Positions 42,283-51,078 of a stretch of DNA of 64,000 bases are shown here, piece after piece. Within the stretch, counting starts at the first letter, position 1; the number at the start of each line of letters is the position of its first letter. Below the pieces are notes generated by a model. The model made no database searches and was not told where the DNA came from. It saw only the letters and a list, made by a program, of their open reading frames with translations. The position numbers and the translations under genes are program-made. This DNA is from an uncultured Methylocystaceae bacterium (GTDB taxonomy: Bacteria > Pseudomonadota > Alphaproteobacteria > Rhizobiales > Beijerinckiaceae): positions 1 through 64,000 of the forward strand of contig CAIQCB010000009.1 in NCBI GenBank assembly GCA_903870245.1. Reading direction: 5' to 3'.

Positions 42283-42987
42283 CTAGTTTTTCAGGAAGCC
42301 TGGAAGCCAGCTCGTTAACGACGAAGAGCTTTGAGTGTCCCTGGGCGCTGTTTCGGGTTTTCGAATCGTTTCATTCACCCCGGCCGTCTGGGCGACAGGA
42401 TCGGCTTCATTCCCCTGGCCGCCAAAAAATCTTCCAAGAAACCCGTTTTTGGCGGAAGTGTCCTTAACCTCTTTCAGAGGTATCGACGAGTGTCGGTATC
42501 CATCCGGCGGTTCGGAGAGAAGCTGACGTAGCGGCTCATCTGGTTCCGATTCGGCGGCACTTTGCTTTCTGTTGATGATCTTTTGCAACAAACCCGGCTC
42601 GTCATCCGCGCCGGCAGCAGTCCCTGTCGCGGGTCCGCGAACCCGCTCCATCAATCCCGGTTTTGGCTTTTCCGGCTCGGCGCCGGGAGCGCGCGCATAA
42701 CGATCCGTGCGACGATGTTCTTTCGTTGCGTCTTGCGGCCATCCCTCCGGTTTTGGCTGCGGCTCGCGGGGCGCCGGCAAAACCTTGGAGTCCTTCGGCA
42801 TGACCAATTTGGCGCGTTCATTGTAGTTGATTTTGTCGATGCCCTCGTCCCCAGTCAGCCCGACCATGTCGGAAACCGCCTTGAAGGTAGACTTGTCGTC
42901 GCCGGCCCGGACTGCGCCGGAGGATATTAGCGTCGCCCCAAGCAGAATCAGATAAGCGGCGCCGGAATTACGTGTCGATTTCCTCAT
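42283..42987 (-). CDS. exported Pro-rich hypothetical protein
   Basis: Signal peptide; LPAPREPQPKPEGWPQD; low-complexity charged sequence. Confidence 0.65.
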   Translation of the reverse strand: MRKSTRNSGAAYLILLGATLISSGAVRAGDDKSTFKAVSDMVGLTGDEGIDKINYNERAKLVMPKDSKVLPAPREPQPKPEGWPQDATKEHRRTDRYARAPGAEPEKPKPGLMERVRGPATGTAAGADDEPGLLQKIINRKQSAAESEPDEPLRQLLSEPPDGYRHSSIPLKEVKDTSAKNGFLGRFFGGQGNEADPVAQTAGVNETIRKPETAPRDTQSSSSLTSWLPGFLKN

Positions 42988-43033
42988 GATGACGCACCCT
43001 TGTCATGTCATATCCCGATCATCGAGTTGATTA

Positions 43034-43051
43034 ATGACGTCTTAATGACAG
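43034..43051 (-). promoter_or_regulatory. putative Pho-box-like direct repeat
   Basis: Minus strand CTGTCAT-TAAG-ACGTCAT, two 7-bp half-sites with a 4-bp A/T-rich spacer, ~47-64 nt upstream of the 42987 start. Confidence 0.4.
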
Positions 43052-43306
43052 TAGGCGGACCGTCAAGATTTCGTTGTAAGCATTTGATCCTTATGATTTA
43101 GTCAAATTCATATATTCATCATATATAACCAGGGCGCGGAATATGCGCTGCGATTCGCGGCAAAGAAAAGGACAAAGGCGCCGCGCAGGATGAATTTTCT
43201 AGCCATGGCGGAGGCTTCACGGCAGACGCAAATCGCCGTATTTTGACATCATCAGCCTCTTCGTAGGCGATAAATTATAAGCACAAGCATCACCAGAGGG
43301 ATTTTC

Positions 43307-43639
43307 ATGCGTCAGATCGAATTCACTGTGCGTGGCATGAAGGGTGATCTTTACACCTGCACCTTCGAGCGCGAAGGGGATAACCTCAATGCCTTCTGCA
43401 CCTGCCCTGACGGACGCTCTGGTAATTATTGCAAGCATAGATTTGCGCTGATTGATGGCAACCATGATATTGTTGTCAGCAACAATGCACAGGAGGTCGA
43501 CGAGCTGCTCGAGATGGTTTCGGGCACCGACGTGGAAACGGCGCTGGTTGCCCTATCGGAGGCGATCGAAACCTACCAGCAGGCTGAAGAGCGATTGATC
43601 GAGGCCCAAAATGGGCTTGCTATGGCAATGCGTAAGTGA
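43307..43639 (+). CDS. SWIM zinc-finger-like small protein
   Basis: CTCPDGRSGNYCKH matches CxCx8CxH; C-terminal coiled coil. Confidence 0.72.
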   Translation: MRQIEFTVRGMKGDLYTCTFEREGDNLNAFCTCPDGRSGNYCKHRFALIDGNHDIVVSNNAQEVDELLEMVSGTDVETALVALSEAIETYQQAEERLIEAQNGLAMAMRK

Positions 43640-43672
43640 ACTGCAAAAGTGAACTGCGCAAGTAAACACGGT
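43634..43672. repeat. 13-bp tandem repeat, ~3 copies
   Basis: AAGTGAACTGCAA / AAGTGAACTGCGC / AAGTAAACACGGT, starting at the stop codon of 43307..43639. Confidence 0.7.
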
Positions 43673-43673
43673 G

Positions 43674-43713
43674 TGTCGGTCAGTATAATACAACTGGCCG
43701 ACAGCTTTTAATT
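43674..43713 (+). terminator. candidate intrinsic terminator
   Basis: TGTCGGTCAG-tataatacaa-CTGGCCGACA (10-bp stem, one G-U) followed by GCTTTTAATT; lies between convergent genes. Confidence 0.6.
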
Positions 43714-43739
43714 CATGCGATAGTCTTTGGCAGTTACTT

Positions 43740-45527
43740 TCATCTGGAAAATTTCTGCGTGCCTGCAACCCAGGTTTCGCTAACCTTGATATTGCCGATT
43801 TTGCGCGGATCGGTTTTATGTGGATCGTCTTCGAGAATAACGAAATCGGCTTCTTTCCCCTTCTCTAGCGATCCAATCCTGTCGCCCAACCCGATCTGTC
43901 TGGCCGCATCAATCGTGACGGCGCGCAAAGCCTGATCAATTGATACTGCCTGATCTGGACCAATTACAGAGCCATCAATCTCGCACCGCCGACTCACAGC
44001 GGTGCTAACCAAACTCAATGCGCCTGCAGGAGAGCAGGGGGAATCTGAATGAAGCGTGAAGGGTAGTTTTTCTCTGACGCACCATCCTGCAGGATCAGTA
44101 TTTTCGGCGCGCCTAGCGCCAAAGATATCATCGCGATAGGCAGCGCCATAGAAGCGTACGTGGTTCATTAAAAAACTGGGCTGAACATTAAGCTTTTTCA
44201 TGCGCTGAATTTGATCGAGACGAACAATTGTCGAATGTTCAATTCTGTTTATTCCGTATTCGGTAGAGCCGGAATATGAAGCCTCAATGGCATCCAGGGC
44301 GATATCTATGGTGTAATCACCGTTACAATGAATCAGGACTGGAAGCCGCGCTTTATTGACATTTTTGACCATATCCTTCAATTGATCGGCGTCGAAGTTT
44401 GTTTTGCCCTTATTGTCGGAGTTCAAATAAGGTTCGGTTTGGGCGCCTGTCCGAGTTTGATTGGAGCCGTCTCCAACAATTTTAACGCCATAGAGAGAGA
44501 AAAGACTATTCGGTAATTGCGCCCCTTTGGGGCCCAGGCCAAGATGACGGTAAGCTTCGTATCCTTGCATATCCTCATACATGAGGCTTGCGCTTGTGCG
44601 GCACATCATCCGTGGCGATAGTTTCGAGAAAGGCTCAATCCATTCAGATTTTAAAGTTCCGGGTTCATGCACCGCAGTGTTGCCCGAAGCCGCAGCTGTT
44701 TTCAGATAATCTGAAATAGCTTTAGCAGCTAATTGAGGCGTTAATTTCGGTATAAAAAGATGAGCAAATTTCATCATAGCGCTTTCTTCGTAAACTAATC
44801 CGTCAAGAGCGCCCGAGTCAGTGCGGCCAAAATGTCCTCCACCGGGTAACGGACCGATATCTTCTGGAATGTTCGCAAGCTTGAGCGCCATGCTATTCAC
44901 ACAAGCATCGTGTCCATTTGTATACCATACAAAGATTGGATGCTTTGTTGAGATAGCGTCCAATTCTTGACGGGAGAGATCGCCACCTTGCAAGAGATTG
45001 TCAAAATTGGAGCAGCTAATCCAATGTCCCGGAGGCGTTCGAGCTGCAAGAGCATGCAACTCTGAAATTAATTTGCCTCTGGTTGGATAATTTACATACC
45101 CTACATCTTCAAGCAATTCCAGAATCAACGCCGATAACACTGTGTGGTTATGAGGATCGATAAATCCCGGCAACATGACCCTGCCGTCGAGTTCAACAAT
45201 TCTGGTACTATTCGACCTATAATGCGCAACGGAGCTTTCGTTTCCGAGAGCAATTATTTTTCCTGATGCAACGGCAAGAGAGTTCACGGGAGTGGAGCCG
45301 GGTAAGGGTATAATCTTACCTCCCCTGAAAATGACCTCGGCGCTCGTATCTTCTGCGAAGACTTCATTGTTTTTGCTGCCAGCGACGAGTGCTGCGGCCG
45401 TGCCGACCGATGTCGCCATAAAGTTTCTTCGGGATGGCTTTAGCGGCAGTCTCTCGAAGAGTTTTCCGCCTGCGTGTGACAGGTAATCATTGTTTAAAAA
45501 AAATGATGAGAAACAAGAGCGACACAT
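43740..45527 (-). CDS. amidohydrolase family 3 (YtcJ-like) with Tat-type signal
   Basis: PSRRNFMATSVGTAAALVAG twin-Arg motif; GRVMLPGFIDPHNHTV, LIHCNGDYTIDIALDAIE, GSLEKGKEADFVILEDDPH. Confidence 0.88.
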   Translation of the reverse strand: MCRSCFSSFFLNNDYLSHAGGKLFERLPLKPSRRNFMATSVGTAAALVAGSKNNEVFAEDTSAEVIFRGGKIIPLPGSTPVNSLAVASGKIIALGNESSVAHYRSNSTRIVELDGRVMLPGFIDPHNHTVLSALILELLEDVGYVNYPTRGKLISELHALAARTPPGHWISCSNFDNLLQGGDLSRQELDAISTKHPIFVWYTNGHDACVNSMALKLANIPEDIGPLPGGGHFGRTDSGALDGLVYEESAMMKFAHLFIPKLTPQLAAKAISDYLKTAAASGNTAVHEPGTLKSEWIEPFSKLSPRMMCRTSASLMYEDMQGYEAYRHLGLGPKGAQLPNSLFSLYGVKIVGDGSNQTRTGAQTEPYLNSDNKGKTNFDADQLKDMVKNVNKARLPVLIHCNGDYTIDIALDAIEASYSGSTEYGINRIEHSTIVRLDQIQRMKKLNVQPSFLMNHVRFYGAAYRDDIFGARRAENTDPAGWCVREKLPFTLHSDSPCSPAGALSLVSTAVSRRCEIDGSVIGPDQAVSIDQALRAVTIDAARQIGLGDRIGSLEKGKEADFVILEDDPHKTDPRKIGNIKVSETWVAGTQKFSR

Positions 45528-45704
45528 TTTTAATCTCCATCTCGATGACGCAGGTGTCTACATTTGGTTTGTTTTGAATTCTTTTTGCTATTTCAATTAA
45601 ATGATATCTGTTGACGAAGGCCTTGAAAAGCCATTTGTTGTAATATAAGAATAATCAATAATGACTTGGAAAAACGATTAATGTCTCGTAATCAGTTTGA
45701 CGCG

Positions 45705-45781
45705 GCGCCATATTCACTGCGCCAGGTTAAATCTGTCCATGTTTAAGCCGGTCATGTTAAAGCTGCGCCATGTTCAATATG
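45705..45781. repeat. imperfect ~14-17 bp tandem array, ~5 units
   Basis: GCGCCATATTCACT / GCGCCAGGTTAAATCT / GTCCATGTTTAAGCCG / GTCATGTTAAAGCT / GCGCCATGTTCAATATG. Confidence 0.55.
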
Positions 45782-45832
45782 TGATTATAGACCGAAACTG
45801 TCTTGTATTAATGAAAAAGGGAATGTAGATTT

Positions 45833-46240
45833 TTGAGTAGATCTGTATGGACCCGAATTATTTTTTACCTTTTCGCTTTCGTGAGCATGAGTCTTTTGCC
45901 ATTGATTAGCGAAGCTTCCCAAAGTTCGCATGTAAAACAAACGCATAAAAAAAAGTTTTCACGGGCGCCGGGCGCACCGCGTTTGGGGCCATGGATTGAA
46001 GAAGGCTGGCGCCGAGAGGATTGGTCTCGCGCGCCCTCCGAGAGAAACTGGGGTGACTCAGCACCAAGCGGCTCAGATCCTGAAAGTGGTCATCCGTCAA
46101 TTACAGCAGAATACCCATGGGGTTATGTCTCGCCCTATATTCGCGTTCGCGGCAAATGCATTGTTAATGAGCTCAATGAAAGTCCGGGCGGTCTTGTGGT
46201 TCGTTATCAGCGGATTTTACCTGCATATTACTGTCGTTAA
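45833..46240 (+). CDS. small exported hypothetical protein (TTG start)
   Basis: 135 aa; hydrophobic N-terminal signal segment IIFYLFAFVSMSLLPLISEAS. Confidence 0.5.
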   Translation: MSRSVWTRIIFYLFAFVSMSLLPLISEASQSSHVKQTHKKKFSRAPGAPRLGPWIEEGWRREDWSRAPSERNWGDSAPSGSDPESGHPSITAEYPWGYVSPYIRVRGKCIVNELNESPGGLVVRYQRILPAYYCR

Positions 46241-46268
46241 TATTGGTTTTGATGATGGATGACCATGA

Positions 46269-46306
46269 CATCGTGATTTATAATTGGTCATCGTGATTTA
46301 TAATTG
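46269..46306. repeat. two-copy 20-bp-period tandem duplication
   Basis: CATCGTGATTTATAATTG at 46269-46286 and exactly repeated at 46289-46306. Confidence 0.9.
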
Positions 46307-46351
46307 TTCTCTGTCTCGTTTCGGAAACACTAGCTTTTTATTGTTCATATT

Positions 46352-46951
46352 TTATGGGGGCTGTATTGGAGTCAGTCCAGTCGAGTTGACTGGTTGATCC
46401 GTAACATTTGCGTATAGAGGCAAAGTTCTTCTTTGTCCGCCGTTTTGAATAACGACTTCTTTCGGAGCGATTGATGCAATATTCCATGAATCGACCGTGT
46501 CGCCAATTTTGCGCCATGCGCCTTCTGGCGCGTCGGATGATATAATATAAGCCTGCAGAATTTTCTTGTTAAGCACGATAGCAGTTACCGAAATCCCGCC
46601 GGACTCGGTCGTTCCGTTTGACGGAGAGACTGCATTGGCGGCTTTTGGCGATGGCTTGCGAGACTTTGAGAAGATTGGTCTTGAGATACTCTCGATATCG
46701 ACATTCGCTGGCTTCGGGGGATCAAGGCTCACAATGGCAAGAGATGGTGGTTTCCATTCTTGCGCGGCAATCTCATCCTCCTGGCCCCCATTGCCAAGGA
46801 AGGATTTAAACGCAAAAACGCCCATCGCTAGAGTCAAAATGGAGAGAGTCATCAGCCCCACAGCCCATAATGGCGATATCCGTAAATACTTCATTCTTTG
46901 CGAAGGTTCCGAGGCTTTAGAACTCTTCCACTTACGGCCAAAATTTCTCAT
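46352..46951 (-). CDS. gspC: type II secretion GspC/PilP-like inner-membrane protein
   Basis: One N-terminal TM, Pro-rich linker, C-terminal HR-like domain GISVTAIVLNKKILQAYIIS...WRKIGDTVDSWNIASIAPKEVVIQNGGQRRTLPLY; context. Confidence 0.72.
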   Translation of the reverse strand: MRNFGRKWKSSKASEPSQRMKYLRISPLWAVGLMTLSILTLAMGVFAFKSFLGNGGQEDEIAAQEWKPPSLAIVSLDPPKPANVDIESISRPIFSKSRKPSPKAANAVSPSNGTTESGGISVTAIVLNKKILQAYIISSDAPEGAWRKIGDTVDSWNIASIAPKEVVIQNGGQRRTLPLYANVTDQPVNSTGLTPIQPP

Positions 46952-47547
46952 CAGCGACTCATCTTTGGCGCTCCGCCAAATACGTCGAATTGCGCCTCGA
47001 CTTCATCAGTTTGCTGCCCTTGGGGGGCGCCCCAAAATACTGTCTGACTACGCAAAGTGGCTGCCGTGATCAGGAGAAGCGGCGGGTCTCCCTCAAGCGC
47101 TCGCGCCAGGGCGTGGATATTTTCGTTCGGACCGGCAACGTCAATACGCGCACCGACAAGTGTAACCCCCTGTAAGTCCTTGTTTGGCAACATTTGAATC
47201 GAACGTACTGTAACCTGGGTCGTCTCGGCGATCGCTTTTAGACGAGCTTGCAAATTGGCGTTAATGACGCCGTCACTGTCTCCCTGAAAAAGCTCTCCTT
47301 GCGCATTGATGTCGGAGACTTGATGAGCATAATCTTGTATCTGTCCCTCGTGCACAACGACCGACTCGTATCGTGAGAGTGTCTGATTTCGCTCAGCGAT
47401 CTCACGCGAACCATCCGCGATCATTCGACGTATGGGATCGACGAATATAGAGTAAAGAACGATAAGCATTAGAAAATTAAACCCGACGAAAATCCAACGA
47501 CGCGATTTTCTATTGCGAAAAATTGTCATTTTGGCTCTGGAGTTCAT
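46951..47547 (-). CDS. gspM: type II secretion GspM-like protein
   Basis: N-terminal TM FVGFNFLMLIVLYSIFVDPI, GspM/PilO-like fold; overlaps gspL-like gene. Confidence 0.72.
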   Translation of the reverse strand: MNSRAKMTIFRNRKSRRWIFVGFNFLMLIVLYSIFVDPIRRMIADGSREIAERNQTLSRYESVVVHEGQIQDYAHQVSDINAQGELFQGDSDGVINANLQARLKAIAETTQVTVRSIQMLPNKDLQGVTLVGARIDVAGPNENIHALARALEGDPPLLLITAATLRSQTVFWGAPQGQQTDEVEAQFDVFGGAPKMSR

Positions 47548-48668
47548 TGATTGCTCTCCGGAGGTCGGGGTTCAATTTTTGCCTGGAGTGAAAAACTTTC
47601 ACGTTTCTCATGAGGATCGGGGGTGATCGGCGCTGTAAGCGTGGCTTCATTGAAAAGTAAAGATTTATTAAATTGAGCCGGTAATCCTACGGCTGAGTTG
47701 GCGAATCCGATAATGTCTACGACACGCTCATTGGGTTTGTTTTCTGAAAGCCTTAGCTCGGTGAGGAATGCACTATCGGGTAAAATTTTAGCGACTTCTT
47801 CCCAGACATCTGCGAAGAGTGGCTCGCGTCGCGCAGAGCGTAAAACCGTTAAAAGTCGGCTTTCAGCCGATGCCTTATCGATAACCTGCCGTAAACGGGC
47901 GGCGCGCGCAGCCATTTCGTTTATTTTTGTGTCCAATTCATTGTTCAATGTGGCTTGGCGCCATAGCGTTCCGCCAATGCCGATAAGGCCGAGCAAGATT
48001 GTCATCGTACACAATGCGAGTGTGATCCTGCTGGGGATTTTTGAACTCTTTTTTCGATCGCCCAGTTCGATAATCGGTTTGATTTCGGAGGGGGCGCCGC
48101 CCACGGGTCGGATAAAGGAGACCTTCTGGGTATTAAGTCCACTAAATTGAGCCGCTTCGGCGGCGATATCTTTTCTGATAATCCATAGAGAGATGTGCGT
48201 TTTGTCGGCCGCTCCCTCATGGCGCGCAGTGGTATAACCAAAGATAATATCATCCAGTTTAAATGGCGTTTTACGCTCAATGTCGGAGATCAGGAGTTTT
48301 GGCAGACTAGCCAAGGCCACGCTTGGGATATCGAAACGACGCACAAAGAAAGCCCCGGCATCAATCTCGATTCCGATCCGAACAGCGGTGGGCGCCAGAC
48401 CATGGCGGGTGAGAGCCTCTTCCAGTGACGATGAAGAGATTTCATCAGCTGTCAGTCTCCAGGTTCTTACGCCACGCCTGTCCGTGCACCAGAGGTCACG
48501 CTCGCCAGCTCTCAGAATGAGCTGACGATCGCCCTGGTCGGTGAGCCATTCAAGCATCTCGGGAGGAAAGAGGTTAAAGAATTCCCTGCGATACCAGTTA
48601 AGAAAACTGTCGGTGGCAGCCGAGAATGAACCTGGCAGTATATGGCGCGTCCAGAACTCGCTTGACAC
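47544..48668 (-). CDS. gspL: type II secretion GspL/PilN-like protein
   Basis: Cytoplasmic domain followed by TM ITLALCTMTILLGLIGIGGTLW and coiled coil; context. Confidence 0.75.
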   Translation of the reverse strand: MSSEFWTRHILPGSFSAATDSFLNWYRREFFNLFPPEMLEWLTDQGDRQLILRAGERDLWCTDRRGVRTWRLTADEISSSSLEEALTRHGLAPTAVRIGIEIDAGAFFVRRFDIPSVALASLPKLLISDIERKTPFKLDDIIFGYTTARHEGAADKTHISLWIIRKDIAAEAAQFSGLNTQKVSFIRPVGGAPSEIKPIIELGDRKKSSKIPSRITLALCTMTILLGLIGIGGTLWRQATLNNELDTKINEMAARAARLRQVIDKASAESRLLTVLRSARREPLFADVWEEVAKILPDSAFLTELRLSENKPNERVVDIIGFANSAVGLPAQFNKSLLFNEATLTAPITPDPHEKRESFSLQAKIEPRPPESNQ

Positions 48669-49130
48669 GGATAAGAAACCTCAACTCATTGGGGATGAGC
48701 CACGCATTCTTAGGATTGTGTTGAGACCATAACTTTCAGACTTAAAAATGGCAATTAACATGTTGAGTTATTGCTTTTGAGCAATAAAAACCGCTCAAAT
48801 ACCAGCGGTACACAGCTGCATCTGACGATGTTAAGTTCGATCAAAATCTCAGAAATGAGGGTGTCAGTGTGTTCGCTGAAACCTTGGCCTTAACCTTTAA
48901 ATGAAAAAATTTAATTTTGTTATTACAACTGATTTAGCCTTTAAGGCTGGAAAACCGGGAACTCAAGCCGCTATCCTGATATGTGCCCGGTCGATCGGGA
49001 CTACTGAATTGGAAATGAGCAGGACGAGGGCAGTTATTTTTTTGATCCCGAGGCCCTAGCCAGGCCCCGATTTATTGGGTTTCAATGTGTGGAGGTAGCG
49101 ACAGAGTATACTATATAGTCATCCTAGCCA

Positions 49131-49148
49131 AAGATCGTAATCGATCTT
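49131..49148. promoter_or_regulatory. 18-bp inverted repeat upstream of gspE
   Basis: AAGATCG-TAAT-CGATCTT, perfect 7-bp arms, ~165 bp upstream of the gspE start. Confidence 0.4.
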
Positions 49149-49313
49149 GTCTGACAAGCTAGTTGTAAAAAAATTCAGATAGATGAAACGACCGTATCAT
49201 AAATATTTTTTTTGTGCTGCAAGGTTAGACAGGAGCTTATTAATTGGGTGCTATCTAACGTCTGGGTAATCTATAATTAAAATAACGCCAACCAGGCGGA
49301 CATCGGCAAGGGT

Positions 49314-51074
49314 ATGCTTATGAGGCTTAACGTCGGATCATCTGTGCTGAGTCCAGGAATTGAGACAATGGCGTGGCCCGACGCCAGAAGCACAGACTTT
49401 GTCGAGAGTTTCGGAGAGTTTCTGTTACAGGAAAAGGCGACGGACTCACTTGCCCTACAACGATCACAGCGGGCCGCGACTCAGAGCGGGGAGCGGTTCG
49501 ACCATGTTTTGACAAAACTCGGCCTTGTTTCCGAGGCTGATCTCTGTGACCATTTGGGAAAGTTTCTCAATATTGCCAAAATAGACTCCAGCGAAACGCC
49601 ACTTGAACCACTGCTGAGAGATGAGATACCTGAGAAATTTATCCATGCGAACCGCATGTTGCCCCTTTCGGTTGATGGTCAGCGTCTCAAACTTGCGATC
49701 GTTGATCCGCTGGATATGGAGCCAGTGAGAGCGCTTGCCTATTCGACGGGATATGAAATAGAGCTTAGGCTTCTTTTCCCTGCGCAATTCGAGAAATTAT
49801 GGTCATCTCTATATGGCGAACGGCAATCAGGCTTCTCTTTTGTTGAGACTGACCAGCGCGCACAGAATGCGAGCGAATTTGATTTGCAACGCCTGCGCGA
49901 TATCGCCAATGAAGCTCCAGTGGTACGTCGCGTTAACCAGATTATTGTTGAGGCGATTGAGGCGCGCGCTTCGGACATTCATATAGAACCCTCACTCGAA
50001 GCAGTGCATGTCCGTCACAGGATAGATGGAGCGCTTCGTAGTGTTCAATCAATGCCTCCGGGGTTGAAGGCCGCTATAGCCTCACGCATCAAGATCATGG
50101 CTCGTCTGGACATCGCCGAGCGCCGTCTGCCTCAGGACGGGCGTATCAAACTCGCCATTCGTGGAGTCGATATTGATTTTCGTGTTTCAACTTTACCTAC
50201 CGCTCATGGTGAGAGCATTGTCTTGCGTATTCTTGATCGCAGCCAGATTGCACTCGATTTCGATAAACTCGGTTTTGAACAAGTAACAACCTCCGAGTTC
50301 CGTCATGTGATGCGTAATCCAAACGGAATCGTGCTGGTCACGGGCCCAACCGGCAGTGGAAAGACAACCACACTATACACGGCCCTAAAGGAATTAACGA
50401 CTCCAGACGTTAAGGTGTTCACAGTTGAGGACCCTATAGAATATCAGCTTACCGGCGTTAATCAGGTACAGGTGCAACCAGCGATCGGGCTGGATTTTCC
50501 GAATACCCTTCGCGCTATACTCCGGCAGGACCCGGATATTATCATGATTGGCGAAATCAGGGACTCAGAAACGGCGCGTATTGCTATTCAGTCATCATTG
50601 ACCGGCCATCTCGTTTTCTCAACTCTTCACACCAATAGCGCCGCAAGTTCTATAACCCGGCTCATTGACATGGGAGTTGAAAATTATCTTATCGCATCCT
50701 CGGTAAAAGCCGTGCTGGCGCAACGTCTGGTGCGACGGCTCTGTACGTTTTGCGCCATTCCGATGGATAACCGAACAGTTGTTCGCGCACAGTTTTCAGG
50801 CGAGCCTTTCGCAACTCCGGATGATCGTCTGTCTTCTCCATCTGGCTGCTCGCATTGCAACAATACCGGCTATTCAGGACGCTCCACTATCGCAGAATTG
50901 TTAATCATGAATAAGCGCATCCAAAGGCTTGTTTGTGAAAGTGCGTCAGATGACCAACTCGAGGCTGCTGCGCGCGACAGTGGGATGACGACAATGTATC
51001 AATGCGGCATGGCCAAAGCATGGCGAGGCGAGACCACTATAGAAGAAGTCGCGCGCGTGACGCGCATGGATTGA
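49314..51074 (+). CDS. gspE: type II secretion ATPase GspE
   Basis: GPTGSGKTTTLYTALKEL, VEDPIEYQLTGVNQVQVQPAIGLDF, GEIRDSETARIAIQSSLTGHLVFSTLHTN, Zn CxxC pairs. Confidence 0.96.
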   Translation: MLMRLNVGSSVLSPGIETMAWPDARSTDFVESFGEFLLQEKATDSLALQRSQRAATQSGERFDHVLTKLGLVSEADLCDHLGKFLNIAKIDSSETPLEPLLRDEIPEKFIHANRMLPLSVDGQRLKLAIVDPLDMEPVRALAYSTGYEIELRLLFPAQFEKLWSSLYGERQSGFSFVETDQRAQNASEFDLQRLRDIANEAPVVRRVNQIIVEAIEARASDIHIEPSLEAVHVRHRIDGALRSVQSMPPGLKAAIASRIKIMARLDIAERRLPQDGRIKLAIRGVDIDFRVSTLPTAHGESIVLRILDRSQIALDFDKLGFEQVTTSEFRHVMRNPNGIVLVTGPTGSGKTTTLYTALKELTTPDVKVFTVEDPIEYQLTGVNQVQVQPAIGLDFPNTLRAILRQDPDIIMIGEIRDSETARIAIQSSLTGHLVFSTLHTNSAASSITRLIDMGVENYLIASSVKAVLAQRLVRRLCTFCAIPMDNRTVVRAQFSGEPFATPDDRLSSPSGCSHCNNTGYSGRSTIAELLIMNKRIQRLVCESASDDQLEAAARDSGMTTMYQCGMAKAWRGETTIEEVARVTRMD

Positions 51075-51078
51075 GTCG

